In this document: positions 31,521-42,398 of the stretch, one piece after another
Numbering within the stretch: position 1 is the first letter of the stretch
Layout of the letters: the number at the start of each line of letters is the position of its first letter
Origin: Inonotus obliquus
Taxonomy: Eukaryota > Basidiomycota > Agaricomycetes > Hymenochaetales > Hymenochaetaceae
NCBI GenBank assembly: GCA_032164295.1
Contig: JAJHTX010000005.1
Span: forward strand, 1,116,001-1,180,000
Reading direction: 5' to 3'
Length of the DNA stretch: 64,000 bases
Position numbers and translations under genes: made by a program
The notes under the pieces: generated by a model
Database searches by the model: none
Seen by the model: only the letters and a program-made list of their open reading frames with translations
What the model was told of the DNA's origin: nothing

Positions 31521-32827
31521 TGAAGAGAACTACGTGCGGCTGAGCTCGGTATCAAGCCTGGTATCCCATTCTACGCTTACCCTATGCTACAGTATGGTCC
31601 CATCTACACCTTCCAGTATCTACCAGCACACCTAGAGAAACTGTCGGTCCCATTTCTCAAGATACCGAACACCGAGGATACTGGTACCGAGCGCCAAGAA
31701 ACCTGGTACCAAGAATACCGAGAGTACCAAGTGCCGAGAAACCCGGTACCGAGACAAATTGACAATTCGACATGCTCTCATGACATGGATCGGATGTCTC
31801 CCTCTCTGGTATTCATTCCTGATGGTTGGACTATGCATGCTGGTTCTTTGGGAAAGCTCAGGGTCAGTATCCGTTAAGGTTTTCAGGTCCGGTACCACCA
31901 GAAATGCTTCGGTATCGATCGGCAGGGGCTCAAATCTCTTGTCCTGAGGACTTTTCATCCAGGGGTACTATATGCTGCATTTTCATTGGTATCTTGTTCT
32001 ACCTAACCCTTTCTTGTTGTCCCCCTGATGGCTCTACTGTATTCATTCTTCTTATGACATTTTTCTTTGTTTTGATCTTCCTTTTTACTTTCTCCTTTTG
32101 GACTTATGAGCTAACTACGGTACAGTAGTATAAATATCTCCTTCTGTACATAGTAGCTCTCCAGGTAATCTTAGGAGCTAGCCTCTAGCATGAGGGCTCG
32201 GGTTTCCTCACCCCCTTCTCAGTTCCGTCTCAGTCTCGTCTCGAGTTCCATCCCAGTCCCATCCCAGTTCTGTCTCAAGTGAACCTCAGGAGTTAGCCTC
32301 CCGTGTGAGGGCTCAGATTTGCTTCCCAGTCCAGTCGACACTCTCAGCCACCAGTAAACCTCATTCAGTCCCTTGCTATACCATCCTGTGCTAGCTGTTT
32401 TCCTGCAGTACCGACCTGTACCGACGTTTTTCTCACGGTACCGACCTTTTGTTATCCTTTGTATTTGCACGTCATCCTTTAGTTTCTGTACTGATCTTCT
32501 TGTTTGACAACATACCTTCACGTACCGACCCCTTTGTTTCTGTACCGACCTGTACCGAGGTTTTTCACACGGTATTAGACTCTTGTTTTGCTACGTTCTC
32601 TCTCATACCGACCTGTATCGAAGTTTTTCCCACATTCTAAACTGTCCTTTTCATACCAGAATCACATACTCTTCGCTTCTGGCCCATCCATTCACTCCCC
32701 CTTTTCATAGACAACAAGTACCGTGACCGTACTGGTTAAGTACCGGCACATATTAGCCCTCCTCCACTTAAAAACCATACACCCCTTGTCTCGGTATTTC
32801 GGTACCGGACGCGATCTCACACATTTA
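31521..32827 (+). mobile_element. Element A copy 2: 1307 bp, in G1 gag
   Basis: Same length and ends as copy 1 (TGAAGAG to ACATTTA), with its own 4-bp target duplication TCGC (31517-31520 and 32828-32831). Removing it restores the G1 gag reading frame GATGCGATGCAAC. TATAAATA occurs near 32130. The two copies differ at scattered positions, many of them C/T or G/A. Confidence 0.8.
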
Positions 32828-33682
32828 TCGCATCTGTCGGTCAATGGTATTGGTTTAGGAGGGGGGGCCTCTGGGCAAGTTTCTGGTTTCCAGGTCGGTT
32901 GAAATAGAGCATAGATTTTCTTTCGATCATTCCAACGCCTCTCCAGCTTGTCCAATTGGATGATGACCTTCCTCCATCCTTCATAATCTGTGGGTAATGT
33001 TCCCGACTGATATACACGTCATACAAGACCTTCCAGTACCGCATTTTCAATCAACTGGATGAGGTAGGCATCGTGGTTCTTAATGTAACCTGCTGTGTGT
33101 CTCAGGATATCGAATTTGCTGAAGAATGTTTCTACCGTGTCATTTATTCCCATGCGACAGTTAGCGAGCTCATTTTGCGCCGTTGCTTGCTTATTCGGAT
33201 CTTGGAGCAACTCTTTTAGCAGCTTCAGAAAGTTTTCCCAGCTTGGCTCTCCTTGTTCGTCTGCAAGATATTTCTCGACGTAATTCTTGGCCCACATATT
33301 GGCAGTGCCTTCCTTCATGTACGACAGTATCCAAGTCCGTCTTGAAGTCGTATTGGTTTGCCCAAATATATAGCTGGATGGACTGCATGAATTTGTCGAA
33401 GTCTTGTCCATCAAATTCTTCAGGCTTAGCCATGTAGCTGTTATGGCTTCTGGGTTGAGACTGTTCATTGGGTTTATTAAGGATGCAGTCGATTTCTCTG
33501 TTGGAAGCAATAGCCCTTGTGATGCAGCTTACATCTTCTTTGGTTAGGATGGGTCCTTGTGGGTTTCCTTCTAGTGGCGGAGGGAGTGGTAGATCTCCTT
33601 TGGCTATTGGGGAGGTTCGGGAGGTTTTGGATGTGTCGGATGGAGGGTTTCGGATGGTTTGGAAGTCTACTGGTGATTGCAT
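32828..33682 (-). pseudogene. G1 gag, N-terminal and capsid part, frameshifted
   Basis: Two overlapping minus-strand frames make up one gag. The first (33682 to about 33350) has a proline-rich N-terminus and MAKPEEFDGQDFDKFMQSIQLYIWANQY. The second (about 33350-33019) continues with RRTWILSYMKEGTANMWAKNYVEKYL and CRMGINDTVETFFSKFDILRHTAGY. The frame changes near 33340, where the residues corresponding to the PRSFPTGKSK stretch of G2 Gag are mostly missing. The remainder to 32828 reaches LTDRCD at the A2 insertion. Confidence 0.75.
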
Positions 33683-34029
33683 ACACCAGGGGATTACAAA
33701 TCCTTCAGGGGGAACGGACAGTGACGACTACCAGTCTGCAGGTTAACACTACCTATCGTTAATGACAAAGACACAAGCACAATTAGAGTTCTAATGATAC
33801 GTCTGTTCTCTGCAAGGCACTGCTGGTCTATTGGATCTCACAATCCCCATCAGGCAGCGCTGATTGAGAGAGGTGTCTAGTCAACTGGCAAACAAGGCCA
33901 GGGGGTGACACTTCACAATCAGTAAGAGGGTACAGATAATGTCAGATAACTACTATGCAGGGTCTAAACAACAATAGCAGAGGTGGTAGGGGTAGGAGTC
34001 CGTTTAATGACGATACAAATCGAATGAGT

Positions 34030-34368
34030 TTAGTTGGAGTCGTCGCCTGTTAGGTCGATGACTACTGGGTAAGGTGGATCACTAATAGGTTCAGGTGTGG
34101 TTGAGTAGTAGTGGGGTAGCGGTCGACGTGGAGGTGGGACAGGGATCGGGACAACTTGGAGTCGTCTTCCAGTACCGGGAATTCCTGCTTCAGTGAACGA
34201 GAGTACAATACGGAAGATCCAGAAAGCGATGACAAAAGAGATGGCATGGTTAACAGTAACGTTGTTGGTGGTATAGGTATGAATCTGTCGACCGTTAGTC
34301 CAGAGAGAGATGTGAAGCACCAGGGTGATCAAGGGTGTAGAGTGGTGATGGGGAGTTTCGACCTTCTG
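34030..34368 (-). CDS. Conserved AUG-less frame upstream of gag (G1)
   Basis: Frame of about 112 codons without ATG, opening right after TGACAG (a stop plus possible splice acceptor) at 34372-34369. It carries ITLVLHISLW, a hydrophobic block AISFVIAFWIFRIVLSF and the proline tail PIPVPPPRR, then an acidic extension ending VVIDLTGDDSN. The same order of features is seen in G2/G3/G4, whose Gag proteins are clearly diverged from that of G1. It lies about 350 bp upstream of the first gag ATG. Conservation across two families argues for selection; function unknown. Confidence 0.5.
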   Translation of the reverse strand, partial: QKVETPHHHSTPLITLVLHISLWTNGRQIHTYTTNNVTVNHAISFVIAFWIFRIVLSFTEAGIPGTGRRLQVVPIPVPPPRRPLPHYYSTTPEPISDPPYPVVIDLTGDDSN

Positions 34369-34439
34369 TCAGTGATGCACTTAGGCCAGCTCACAATAGA
34401 GGGCCAGGCTACACTAACTTGATCAGAGAGAGTAGAGGG

Positions 34440-34758
34440 GAGAGAGGAGAGTGAGCTTGAACGACACTAGTCGGTATATTGACAAGGTCAAAACTGGGGA
34501 ATACAGGTGAACGCACCCCCTACTTATACCCTGAGAGCACGTAAACTACCTACTATCTATATACGAGTCATGGAATGAGATAGAACATCATGGAATGTCT
34601 CTAGAATCTTCCGAAATGGACTAAGGTCAGATGATAGAAAGGAATTAGTAAGGAAGAATTATTAGTAATAGGATTGTAGTAAGCATGATTAGTAAAGGGG
34701 ATGATGAGGTAAGCAAAGAGGGAAATAAAAAGAAAAAGAAATAAAAGTGTTCATGACA
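34440..34758 (-). repeat. 5' LTR of G1 (inner boundary approximate)
   Basis: The outer end TGTCATGAACAC is at 34758-34747 on the minus strand. GGTATAAGTAGG near 34540-34528 is a likely TATA box. The inner end cannot be fixed because the matching 3' LTR lies outside the window. The segment between about 34370 and 34440 is leader. This marks the right border of the retrotransposon nest. Confidence 0.55.
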
Positions 34759-35227
34759 GCAGCATGGATTGAGAAATTGGGCCGTTTGTTGTGTTTTTTG
34801 CATGTCCAAATTATTATGGAATTCCCTGTATTATGGAATTCTCTGTACTTTTGCAAATGGCTGTAATGCGAATTCCAGGACAAGAATGATGGGCCCCATC
34901 CCTTCAGTAAAGGACAGATAATGTCACAAATCTACAATAGCAGCTCGCCCGTGCTGATGCACCATTTTCAAATTATGCGAAGCCTCTCAGTGGTGGTGCC
35001 AAAATGTATACCTCCTGTAACATTAAGATTCATCCTAAACTCTTGTGGTTAGTGCTTTTTTAATCCAAGTCTCTTAGAGAGGCAGTGTTCATCTACCGAC
35101 AAGCGTGAAATGACAAATTATTGCTAGACCTTTTGATTCTAATCAATGTATTGATAGAGTCAAAAGAGACAGGTGAATTATACAAATTCCGTGATCTCAG
35201 GCTACAAGGCTTCTCAGTGGAAATCAT
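34759..35227. other. Non-coding gap between G1 and the foldback element
   Basis: AT-rich sequence without a credible gene. It holds a short direct repeat (ATTATGGAATTC followed by CCTGTA or TCTGTA, at about 34812-34842) that is not explained. Confidence 0.6.
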
Positions 35228-35229
35228 TA

Positions 35230-36966
35230 CAGGGAAATTCATAAAAATCTGGACACATGCCAAATTGCCAATTTCGGCCCCTTCAGTACCTCAGAACACA
35301 AAATAAATCATATCTTACTCAATTCTTGACCGTTTCGCGTCATCTAAGTTGCTAAATTCATGCCTCAATCGTGCCTTCCAAACTGTAACTAACCCGAGCA
35401 AAATAGGTGAAGAATTGACCTAAAAATGGCGCAGAATGTCGTTTTTTCATGTATTCCTCATGTACATTTTTTCCTGCACTCAATTCTGGGTCTGCAGCAC
35501 CCACAAGTGTCTCAGAATGCTCAGATGGAGTAACTGTGAATTTAGGGCCTGCAGTTGAGATGTATTTGAAGGTGTATGTGCCAGTCTGGGGGCATGCCTG
35601 GAAGGCAGAAATTGCCCTCTCATCTCTCAAGCTCCCCATGCCCTAGAAAAAATATCTGAAGCCAAATTCATGCATAAGGACTCATTTAGAGTGTATTTAA
35701 ATATATATGAGCCTTTCCCAGAGCAAATAGCTATGTCAGGAAGCTGGAGAAAGGCAGGGAAGCATAGTGCATGTGCCCTGTCTCCCCCACCTCAAACAAT
35801 GCACCAATCCTCATAGAAGACATGACAAGTACCCAAATCACTTTGAATAGGTCTGGAGTGAATTTACATGTATGAACATGGCCTCAGATATTTTTTCTAG
35901 GGCATGGGGAGCTTGAGGGATGAGGGGGCAATTTCTGCCTTCCAGGCATGCCCCCAGACTGGCACATACACCTTCAAATACATCTCAACTGCAGGCCCTA
36001 AATTCACAGTTACTCCATCTGAGCATTCTGAGACACTTGTAGGGCTCCGCAGCATATCTTATAAGATATGCGCAGATATTTTTAGTTGCATCCGCATCCG
36101 GGCATATATATCTGCCCGGATATTTCATGGCTGCTACCAGATCTGGTTCCGCACGTATCTTATAAGGCATATCTAGCATATCTGCAACCAAGGTTGATAG
36201 TATACTTACAGAGCAAAAAAATGGCCCAGGACCTTCCAATGTGCATATAACAAAGTGCCATCGGTACTTTTGGGACAACACAATGTCAACAAATGGTCAA
36301 CATAGTGATTGGTGAAGGTCCAAATGAGTAATCCCGCCATCACCCGACCTGATTCTTGGCAGTAATGTCTGACTAATCATTTTCTAGGGTTCAATTACTT
36401 GATACGGCACGGAAACCTAGTGAAAGGCTAGCTTACGAAAGGTTTTGGCTTTGGAGGGACATTCGACTAATCAAATTCCACGTATTTTCATCATTAATTC
36501 GACATCCTTGAGCCCCCCAGGGTAGATGCCGTATAAGTGTGGATATGGCGGATTTCCAATGTCATATCCGGTTCCGTGCGTATATATCTGCCCGGATATT
36601 TGCCCTCCAAAACTCATCTGCATCCGGGCGGATAGTGGATCCGGCGTATCTTATCCGGGATATCCGATCTGCTGCGGAGCCCTAGACACTTGTGGGTGCT
36701 GCAGACCCAGAATTGAGTGCAGGAAAAAATGTACATGAGGAATACATGAAAAAACGACATTCTGCGCCATTTTTAGGTCAATTCTTCACCTATTTTGCTC
36801 GGGTTAGTTACAGTTTGGAAGGCACGATTGAGGCATGAATTTAGCAACTTAGATGACGCGAAACGGTCAAGAATTGAGTAAGATATGATTTATTTTGTGT
36901 TCTGAGGTACTGAAGGGGCCGAAATTGGCAATTTGGCACGTGTCCAGATTTTTATGAATTTCCCTG
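35230..36966. mobile_element. Foldback (long-TIR) non-autonomous DNA element, TA target site
   Basis: Begins CAGGGAAATTCATAAAAATC and ends with its complement ...GAATTTCCCTG, flanked by TA on both sides (35228-35229 and 36967-36968). The arms pair over more than 400 bp (35230 to about 35690 with about 35860-36966) around a short AT-rich spacer. The right arm carries the nested element 36041-36683. Both arms spell the same open frame (TGTYTFKYISTAGPKF), which is a consequence of the inverted repeat. The TA duplication and CAGGG end suggest a mariner-type relative mobilised in trans. Confidence 0.8.
36041..36683. mobile_element. Nested TIR element with 10-bp target duplication
   Basis: 643-bp element with inverted ends AGGGCTCCGCAGC and GCTGCGGAGCCCT. 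The direct repeat AGACACTTGT occurs on both sides (36031-36040 and 36684-36693), while the intact site is seen in the other foldback arm near 35504-35513. Subterminal words such as CATCCGGGC and ATATATCTGCCCGGATAT recur near both ends. A 9-10-bp duplication suggests a MULE-type transposase; the end sequence would also fit hAT, which normally makes 8 bp. No coding sequence. Confidence 0.8.
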
Positions 36967-36970
36967 TAAC

Positions 36971-38008
36971 TGGGGTGTGGCAATCCCTATAGAAGAAACG
37001 AGACTTCTCATGGTCCATGCCGCGTCGTGCCGGAGCTCGCTTATCCTTAAGCGATTACCGTTTTTTGAGAGACACATTCGACTCCATGTATCCCCTTCCA
37101 CATCACAGAACTAACTAGTTTAAAGTACGTGAATCATGTATTTGATGTCAAATACTTAGATGTTCTAAAAAAAAGTGGAATTTTACAGAAATCTGCCGAG
37201 ATATAGCATTATTTAGGTCATATCTATGGAACTAGACAATTTCTTGAGAATTTTTTCTCAACAAAATGAAGATAACCATGAAATAATACGGTTTGTGCAT
37301 TTACATGAGAATTGTTGGAGAATTCACTGAGTTCTGAGCATTGGAAGAGCGCATTGAATCTCACTAGATAAGGTAAAATCCCATCACGTGACACTATTTT
37401 TGTGAGGAACTCGAACAACAAACTGAGCAATAATGTGAGAAAACACCACAAAAAAAAACTGTAAATACAGAACTCATCAGATTACTCAGTTAAGCATACC
37501 ATATTACTGGTATACCTGAAGACAAGGCTATCAGTAGGACTAGTGCCTTGCAAAACACCTATTTTAGTCTTTCTCAGAGATGCATACAGTGACACCATCT
37601 ATATTGAAGAATCAACATAGCAAGGTCTGAAGTGCATTAGATAGTGTATTGATACTGTATCCGTTCCAAAATCTCACTAAATAAATGACCGAACGGCTGA
37701 TAACATCACCAAAGGCCTTGGCTAGAACCTTGATAGTTGGCCATGGTCAACCGGTAATACTTAACAATAGAGTATGCTAGGTGTGCAGTGTCTTCTATAT
37801 TCATCTAGAATCACACTTATAAAGCCTCTGTATTTAATTATCTGGTATATTTCTCATGGAATACTAATTATCTGGTCTTAGGAAGGATGGGTACACAGTA
37901 TGCAAAGGCAGTAAACGTAGATCGCCGTTTCTCACCATATATGGTAAGCATTTAAACTCCGCCCGAAAAAAGTTGTCTCGCGCGACTCTGAGGAATTGCC
38001 ACACCCCA
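36971..38008. mobile_element. TIR element abutting the foldback element
   Basis: 1038-bp element with inverted ends TGGGGTGTGGCAAT and ATTGCCACACCCCA, flanked by CTGTAAC (36964-36970 and 38009-38015). The left copy of the duplication overlaps the last bases and TA of the foldback element, so this element inserted into its right edge. The 7-8-bp duplication and short TIR suggest hAT. The interior is AT-rich with no credible ORF. Confidence 0.7.
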
Positions 38009-38015
38009 CTGTAAC

Positions 38016-39200
38016 ATCTAAATGGCTATTCTTTGCACGAGAAAACCGTCTTCTCGCATACAGCAGGTCCATTTGGCTGTATTGGGTCGCCCAGCCTTCC
38101 CACAGACTATGTGGTTGCATTAAGCGAGAATTCGGATTGTAAGTCAAGGAGTGATAATTTGATGAGGGCATCAGAAGGCACGTACATCAAGAGGCAACAC
38201 AAATACATTGTTGCCATACACCGCTAGCAGGGCGAGGAACAATAGGAGACGAATGTTTTGGAGTAGCATTGAGTGTAACGAATGTAACTGTCCACGAGTT
38301 AAACATCAGGAAATATCAAGACGAAAAAGTGCGGACGAACGTACTGTAGGGACTGGGCTTACAAGTTTCTAGCTCCTGTACCGGGAGTGGGTCTTTACTG
38401 CAGTGCGGCCGTCCTCAGAGGACCCATCTTATACCAACCAGAAATGTGATCGTAAATTCGTCATCACCCGACAACTATAGCTATGTAAACCAAGATCACT
38501 AGTATTTGCGAGTTTCCATCTCAATCACGATATTCCATCACGCTACAAACGATTATATCAATCCAACTCACCAAGAATGATAAAGATAGACTGAGAAGGA
38601 CGGAACAGGTTGAGATCATCTCCAAGGTGGGTGATACTAGTACAGATCCTGAAGACGACGAGAGGGGATACAGAAGCAGGATCTTTCTGATCGCGCAGCA
38701 GATGAGTATAGCGTGGTTTCATAGGCAGCGACGAGACAGCTGTGTTTCACTGTATGCTCGACCTGTAATCGAATCACTCGGCTCGAAGATCGTTCAAACG
38801 AAAGCCGTCACCTCGCCTTATTCGTTATTTTGGACTGTTTCATCGATCATTTCCGGATCCAAATCCCTCTCGTGACATATAGCGATTTATTTACTGGGAC
38901 AGTATCTCCATCTACTGGCAGAAGCGAGGGAAAGTACATCTGGAAGAGGTAACCCAGTCATAATCCCGATAGAAAGTGGAGGCGGGGTAAAGAGGCAAGC
39001 CCCGTGGATCAGGCATCTGATGTGATCGGTGTATCCATATGAGAGTGAGAATAGAAAGAAGCTAACGTGCACGTACTGAGATGAGAATCGCCACTCAACC
39101 TTGCCGTAGCAATAAAATATTGACAATCACTCTGGAAAGAAAAACGTCGAACCATCGAACTTTGTGTTGGTCGCAAGACCGACCTCGTCGAAACATAAGT
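38016..39200. other. Intergenic, no gene recognised
   Basis: Only short, unsupported open frames on both strands; no repeat or RNA gene recognised. An acidic 82-codon frame at 38627-38875 on the + strand has no partner exons that I can define. Confidence 0.5.
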
Positions 39201-39204
39201 GAGA

Positions 39205-39438
39205 TCAGGCAGACCGAATAATATTCCTCGGTTGGTAAACTTTACCTCCGGCAGAGGTGGTGTGGTTGTTGAGTTTCAACCCGCCGATATTCAGAAATTC
39301 GCGCATGAGATGAGACGCGCCGGCGTTCCGGTTGCCTGATGCATTGTAATTTAGACATCCTGTCCAAGTCGGTCTGAGACAAAAAATAGTAGCCGTACCC
39401 TGGACCACAGCAAATACGAATGACGCGCGAATGTTCAT
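39205..39438 (-). CDS. Possible small secreted-protein exon, uncertain
   Basis: A 77-codon frame starting MNIRASFVFAVVQGTATIFC, which looks like a signal peptide, followed by a Gly/Asn-rich stretch (CLNYNASGNRNAGASH). It could be the first exon of a small secreted protein continuing to about 38890, but no splice model gives a recognised domain. A chance ORF upstream of nothing is also possible. Confidence 0.2.
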   Translation of the reverse strand: MNIRASFVFAVVQGTATIFCLRPTWTGCLNYNASGNRNAGASHLMREFLNIGGLKLNNHTTSAGGKVYQPRNIIRSA

Positions 39439-39617
39439 CAGAAGCGTGATTGAGGGCGCGAAGGGAGAACTGGAACGGAGAGGAATGAAATGAGACGAGT
39501 TGGCAGAAATGTATTAAGGAGAAAGTAGCGTAAATCCTGGACGGAGTAGAAGAGTACGGCCAGCATACTGTGCTGTGAATACAGACGAGATTGTTTAAAT
39601 GAGATTAATAGCGTAGG

Positions 39618-41183
39618 TTAGCAGTCATCCCTATCGCAAAAACCATATTCCTCCTCCAAGTTTACCCGTGGCAATGACTTATCACTAGTACCAGCATGTC
39701 CATCCCCTTTGTGACCCCAGTACATCTTGTCGTGCCAAACATCGATGAGATCTACTAGAGTTTGTAGATGACCATACGTCGACGGCTGGCGGGTACGTGG
39801 GCGATAATATTTCCCAAGGACTGTTTGTTGCACCGCACCAATCGTGAGGACCAGCGCCACGTAGAACATCTGTAAGAAACAAGGTGAGGTGACGTAATAC
39901 CAGTCATTTGTACGACAGACCTGTACCGGACGGATTTGAAAACCAACGTCTGCACTCACTCCAACTGCAAGTCCGAATAGCCAGTGAATGAACGGTTCGG
40001 CAAGTTCGAGTTGTATTGGGAGGATAGAGAGGGTCAACCTTTTGAGTATTCCAGCGGAGTGATCCGCACCAGGCCCCGAGCCGGCTTGACGCCACAGATA
40101 TTCATCAATCACTATCTGATCGGTTGCCTCCCCACATTTTAGTGCGGTGGTAATCATCCCGCCTTGAAAGCCAACGAGAATACCCAGACCCCACAGTATT
40201 CCCACTGTCGGTGCTTCTCCTTCCCAGCCAAAGTTCATCAACCCCGTGACCTTACTTTTCGGACTGGAGGAGTTGAATGCAGACGATGGAATGAGGTCCC
40301 AGTCGTTTCCCGGACTCGAGCCTTGGGTGCCGGAATCCGTCATTCCCCAAATGATGAAGGCCCAGTAATAAAACGCTGCCACGACCATCCAAATGTACGC
40401 TGTAAACCTACGGAACTGAGGATGTGATACCCAAAGGGATTCTTGGTACTCTCGAGGTTTTCTAGGGCCAGCTCGATGTAGGTCACACAGAGCGTGCATG
40501 CATCGCCCGGGGCGCCTTTTGAGTCGTTTCATTTGAATCAAGACAGAAGCGGTAGTAAGGGGTGATTGGCTCCAAGTCGGTATTTCGGTAGTGTGGATTG
40601 CAATGCATGCAATCGTGGACTGCGTCAGGACAGCGAAACCGAGTACATAAAGTGCGACGAAAGAGAGTATAGCGTTGTAGGCTCCGTTCTCCTCCTCCAT
40701 GCCAAGAAGCACCATCGAGCTCGCGGCGTATGTAATCGTAAGGCAGATAGCCATTACGACATTCACGGGAAACCCATTCACCGACCACCACTTGTAAGAG
40801 GACTGGAGAAAGCGCATGTTGGAATTGAACTCGAGCCGTGGTTTCTCGGTAAGCTTGTCATCCTCAAAGGCGAGTTCCCATTTGAGGGACATTTCGTGCG
40901 CTAGACCGCTTGCCCGCGCAGAAAGTTTCACGAAAGTCAAGTTAAGAAGCAGCAGTATGATCTCCCGTACATATGGAGGATTTAGCTTGAGACGCAAATT
41001 TCCGTCGCTGTACCTGCTTGGGTCGACCGGCAGTCTGTGCGATCGAATAATTTCTGCGATGGCAATACAAATACTCCCAAAAAGTAAGCTGATGGCGAGG
41101 AAAAACTGTGTCTGCGTGCGAATGGCACGATGATCTCGAATAGTCGAGTGTTGCTCTTCAGAACTTGGTATAGCCTCGTTCAT
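39618..41183 (-). CDS. Multi-pass membrane protein of unknown function
   Basis: Single-exon gene of 521 codons, starting MNEAIPSSEEQHS. About eight hydrophobic segments are visible: roughly residues 24-45, 71-89, 137-161, 169-196, 258-280, 323-348, 400-420 and 440-457. A basic loop (MKRLKRRPGRC, about 220) and a conserved-looking tail YYRPRTRQPSTYGHLQTLVDLIDVWHDKMYWGHK precede the C-terminal EEEYGFCDRDDC. I do not recognise the family. A decayed copy lies at 42399-43260, with the tail motifs still legible, so this is a real gene that has duplicated. Location in a membrane is inferred from hydropathy. Confidence 0.75.
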   Translation of the reverse strand: MNEAIPSSEEQHSTIRDHRAIRTQTQFFLAISLLFGSICIAIAEIIRSHRLPVDPSRYSDGNLRLKLNPPYVREIILLLLNLTFVKLSARASGLAHEMSLKWELAFEDDKLTEKPRLEFNSNMRFLQSSYKWWSVNGFPVNVVMAICLTITYAASSMVLLGMEEENGAYNAILSFVALYVLGFAVLTQSTIACIAIHTTEIPTWSQSPLTTASVLIQMKRLKRRPGRCMHALCDLHRAGPRKPREYQESLWVSHPQFRRFTAYIWMVVAAFYYWAFIIWGMTDSGTQGSSPGNDWDLIPSSAFNSSSPKSKVTGLMNFGWEGEAPTVGILWGLGILVGFQGGMITTALKCGEATDQIVIDEYLWRQAGSGPGADHSAGILKRLTLSILPIQLELAEPFIHWLFGLAVGVSADVGFQIRPVQVCRTNDWYYVTSPCFLQMFYVALVLTIGAVQQTVLGKYYRPRTRQPSTYGHLQTLVDLIDVWHDKMYWGHKGDGHAGTSDKSLPRVNLEEEYGFCDRDDC

Positions 41184-41712
41184 CGTCGGAGCTTCAAAAT
41201 CGTCAGAAATCCCTTTTTTTGATCAATGGACAGTGAACCTACTGTATGTTTGATGAAAGGGCATCGTTCTTTACTTTCCGCAGTTCTCTGGATCGTATAT
41301 TTATAGGGAGTCCGACGCGTGGTTCAGCTTTGAATGCCCAGGAAAGCTGTTCAAAAGCTGGTTACCGCGAGTTGCTTGCCGATGTGAAGTGAAGAGACAC
41401 TGGGAGTCTATTCTCCCGTACTTAATTTACTGTGCGGGATAATTCCAAGTTAGGGAATCGCCTCATTCATACACGCCGTCACCTTGTGTGTGAGTCTGCC
41501 CTGAAACGCTACGGATCTGTTTAGTCTGAGCGTCAAAAGTGTGAAATACGATAAACACGTACGTTGTCCAACGAGAGATTTCCCGAGAGGTCATTTCTGA
41601 GAGCACTCCTTGTCGACAATGACTCAGCCACGAGTCCCTGCAGGCTATTCGATTACGTGACCTCGAGTATTCTAATTCTCCTCGAGGAACTTATCCGGTG
41701 AATGGAAGCAGC

Positions 41713-42210
41713 TCATTCAACCACATGTTCCCCCTCGTCTAGAACATCGTATCCCACATATATAGCCTCAGAGCACGAGTCGCAACCGATCAGGTGCCGG
41801 TCAGCCATCATGTCTTTTTCGGAGATAGAATATCTTCCACCACAGCGACACATGTAGGTCCAGGTGAGGTCGATGGCACCATCCGGCCCCGCAGAATTGA
41901 ACTCTTCTAACGACACGATCTGTGCGGGTCTGGTCGCAGGCAACGTTAGGCGAGGATCAGAGCCTAGTTGGAGTTGAGACAGGGACAGATCATAAGCAGC
42001 TCGTGCATCAACATCACATAACACCCGGTATGCGTCCTGGACATGGGAAACATCAAACACCTTCGGGGTGGTGGAAAATGAAGAATTTTTGTCTGGATGT
42101 GAAACGAGTAATATGCGACGATAAGCTGCCTTTATCTCCGCCAGCGTTGCAGTTGGGTTGACCCCGAGTGTTTGGTAATGAGTGGTTGTAGGGTTGTGTT
42201 CGTTGGTCAT
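41713..42210 (-). CDS. DPH4: DPH4: J-domain and CSL zinc-finger diphthamide synthesis protein
   Basis: Cofactor of the first step of diphthamide synthesis on elongation factor 2, by family an electron/iron carrier with DPH3 for the DPH1-DPH2 complex. The sequence shows an N-terminal J-domain (HYQTLGVNPTATLAEIKAAYRR, with HPD in SHPDKN, residues about 10-70), followed by the DPH-type zinc finger with paired Cys at YMCRCGG and GCDSCSEAI (about 115-150). The frame is open upstream to 42282; I chose the Met at 42210 (MTNEHNPTTTHYQ), because it gives the usual 165-aa length and the extra N-terminus looks like untranslated sequence. No intron is needed. Confidence 0.88.
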   Translation of the reverse strand: MTNEHNPTTTHYQTLGVNPTATLAEIKAAYRRILLVSHPDKNSSFSTTPKVFDVSHVQDAYRVLCDVDARAAYDLSLSQLQLGSDPRLTLPATRPAQIVSLEEFNSAGPDGAIDLTWTYMCRCGGRYSISEKDMMADRHLIGCDSCSEAIYVGYDVLDEGEHVVE

Positions 42211-42398
42211 GACTGTTGAAAGGAAAGGTAAGAGCAGACAAAAAGCTAAACGTGGTATACGTAAGCTAGAAATGCCGATCACTGATCCGTACCGGCAGTT
42301 TCCGTGCCGACCAACGGATGTAGTCTGCGGGCTTGATTACAGCATTGCTTGCAGTCATTGAGATACTAAAATACATAACGTCAATTCTAAAGAATAGA

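Noticed and set aside
35358..36176. Two ORFs encoding the same 45-residue sequence on opposite strands
   Set aside because: They are the two arms of the foldback element, so identical translations are a consequence of the inverted repeat, and the frames end at random outside it.
39917..40904. Several plus- and minus-strand ORFs of 60-110 codons
   Set aside because: Shadows of the single-exon membrane protein gene in other frames.
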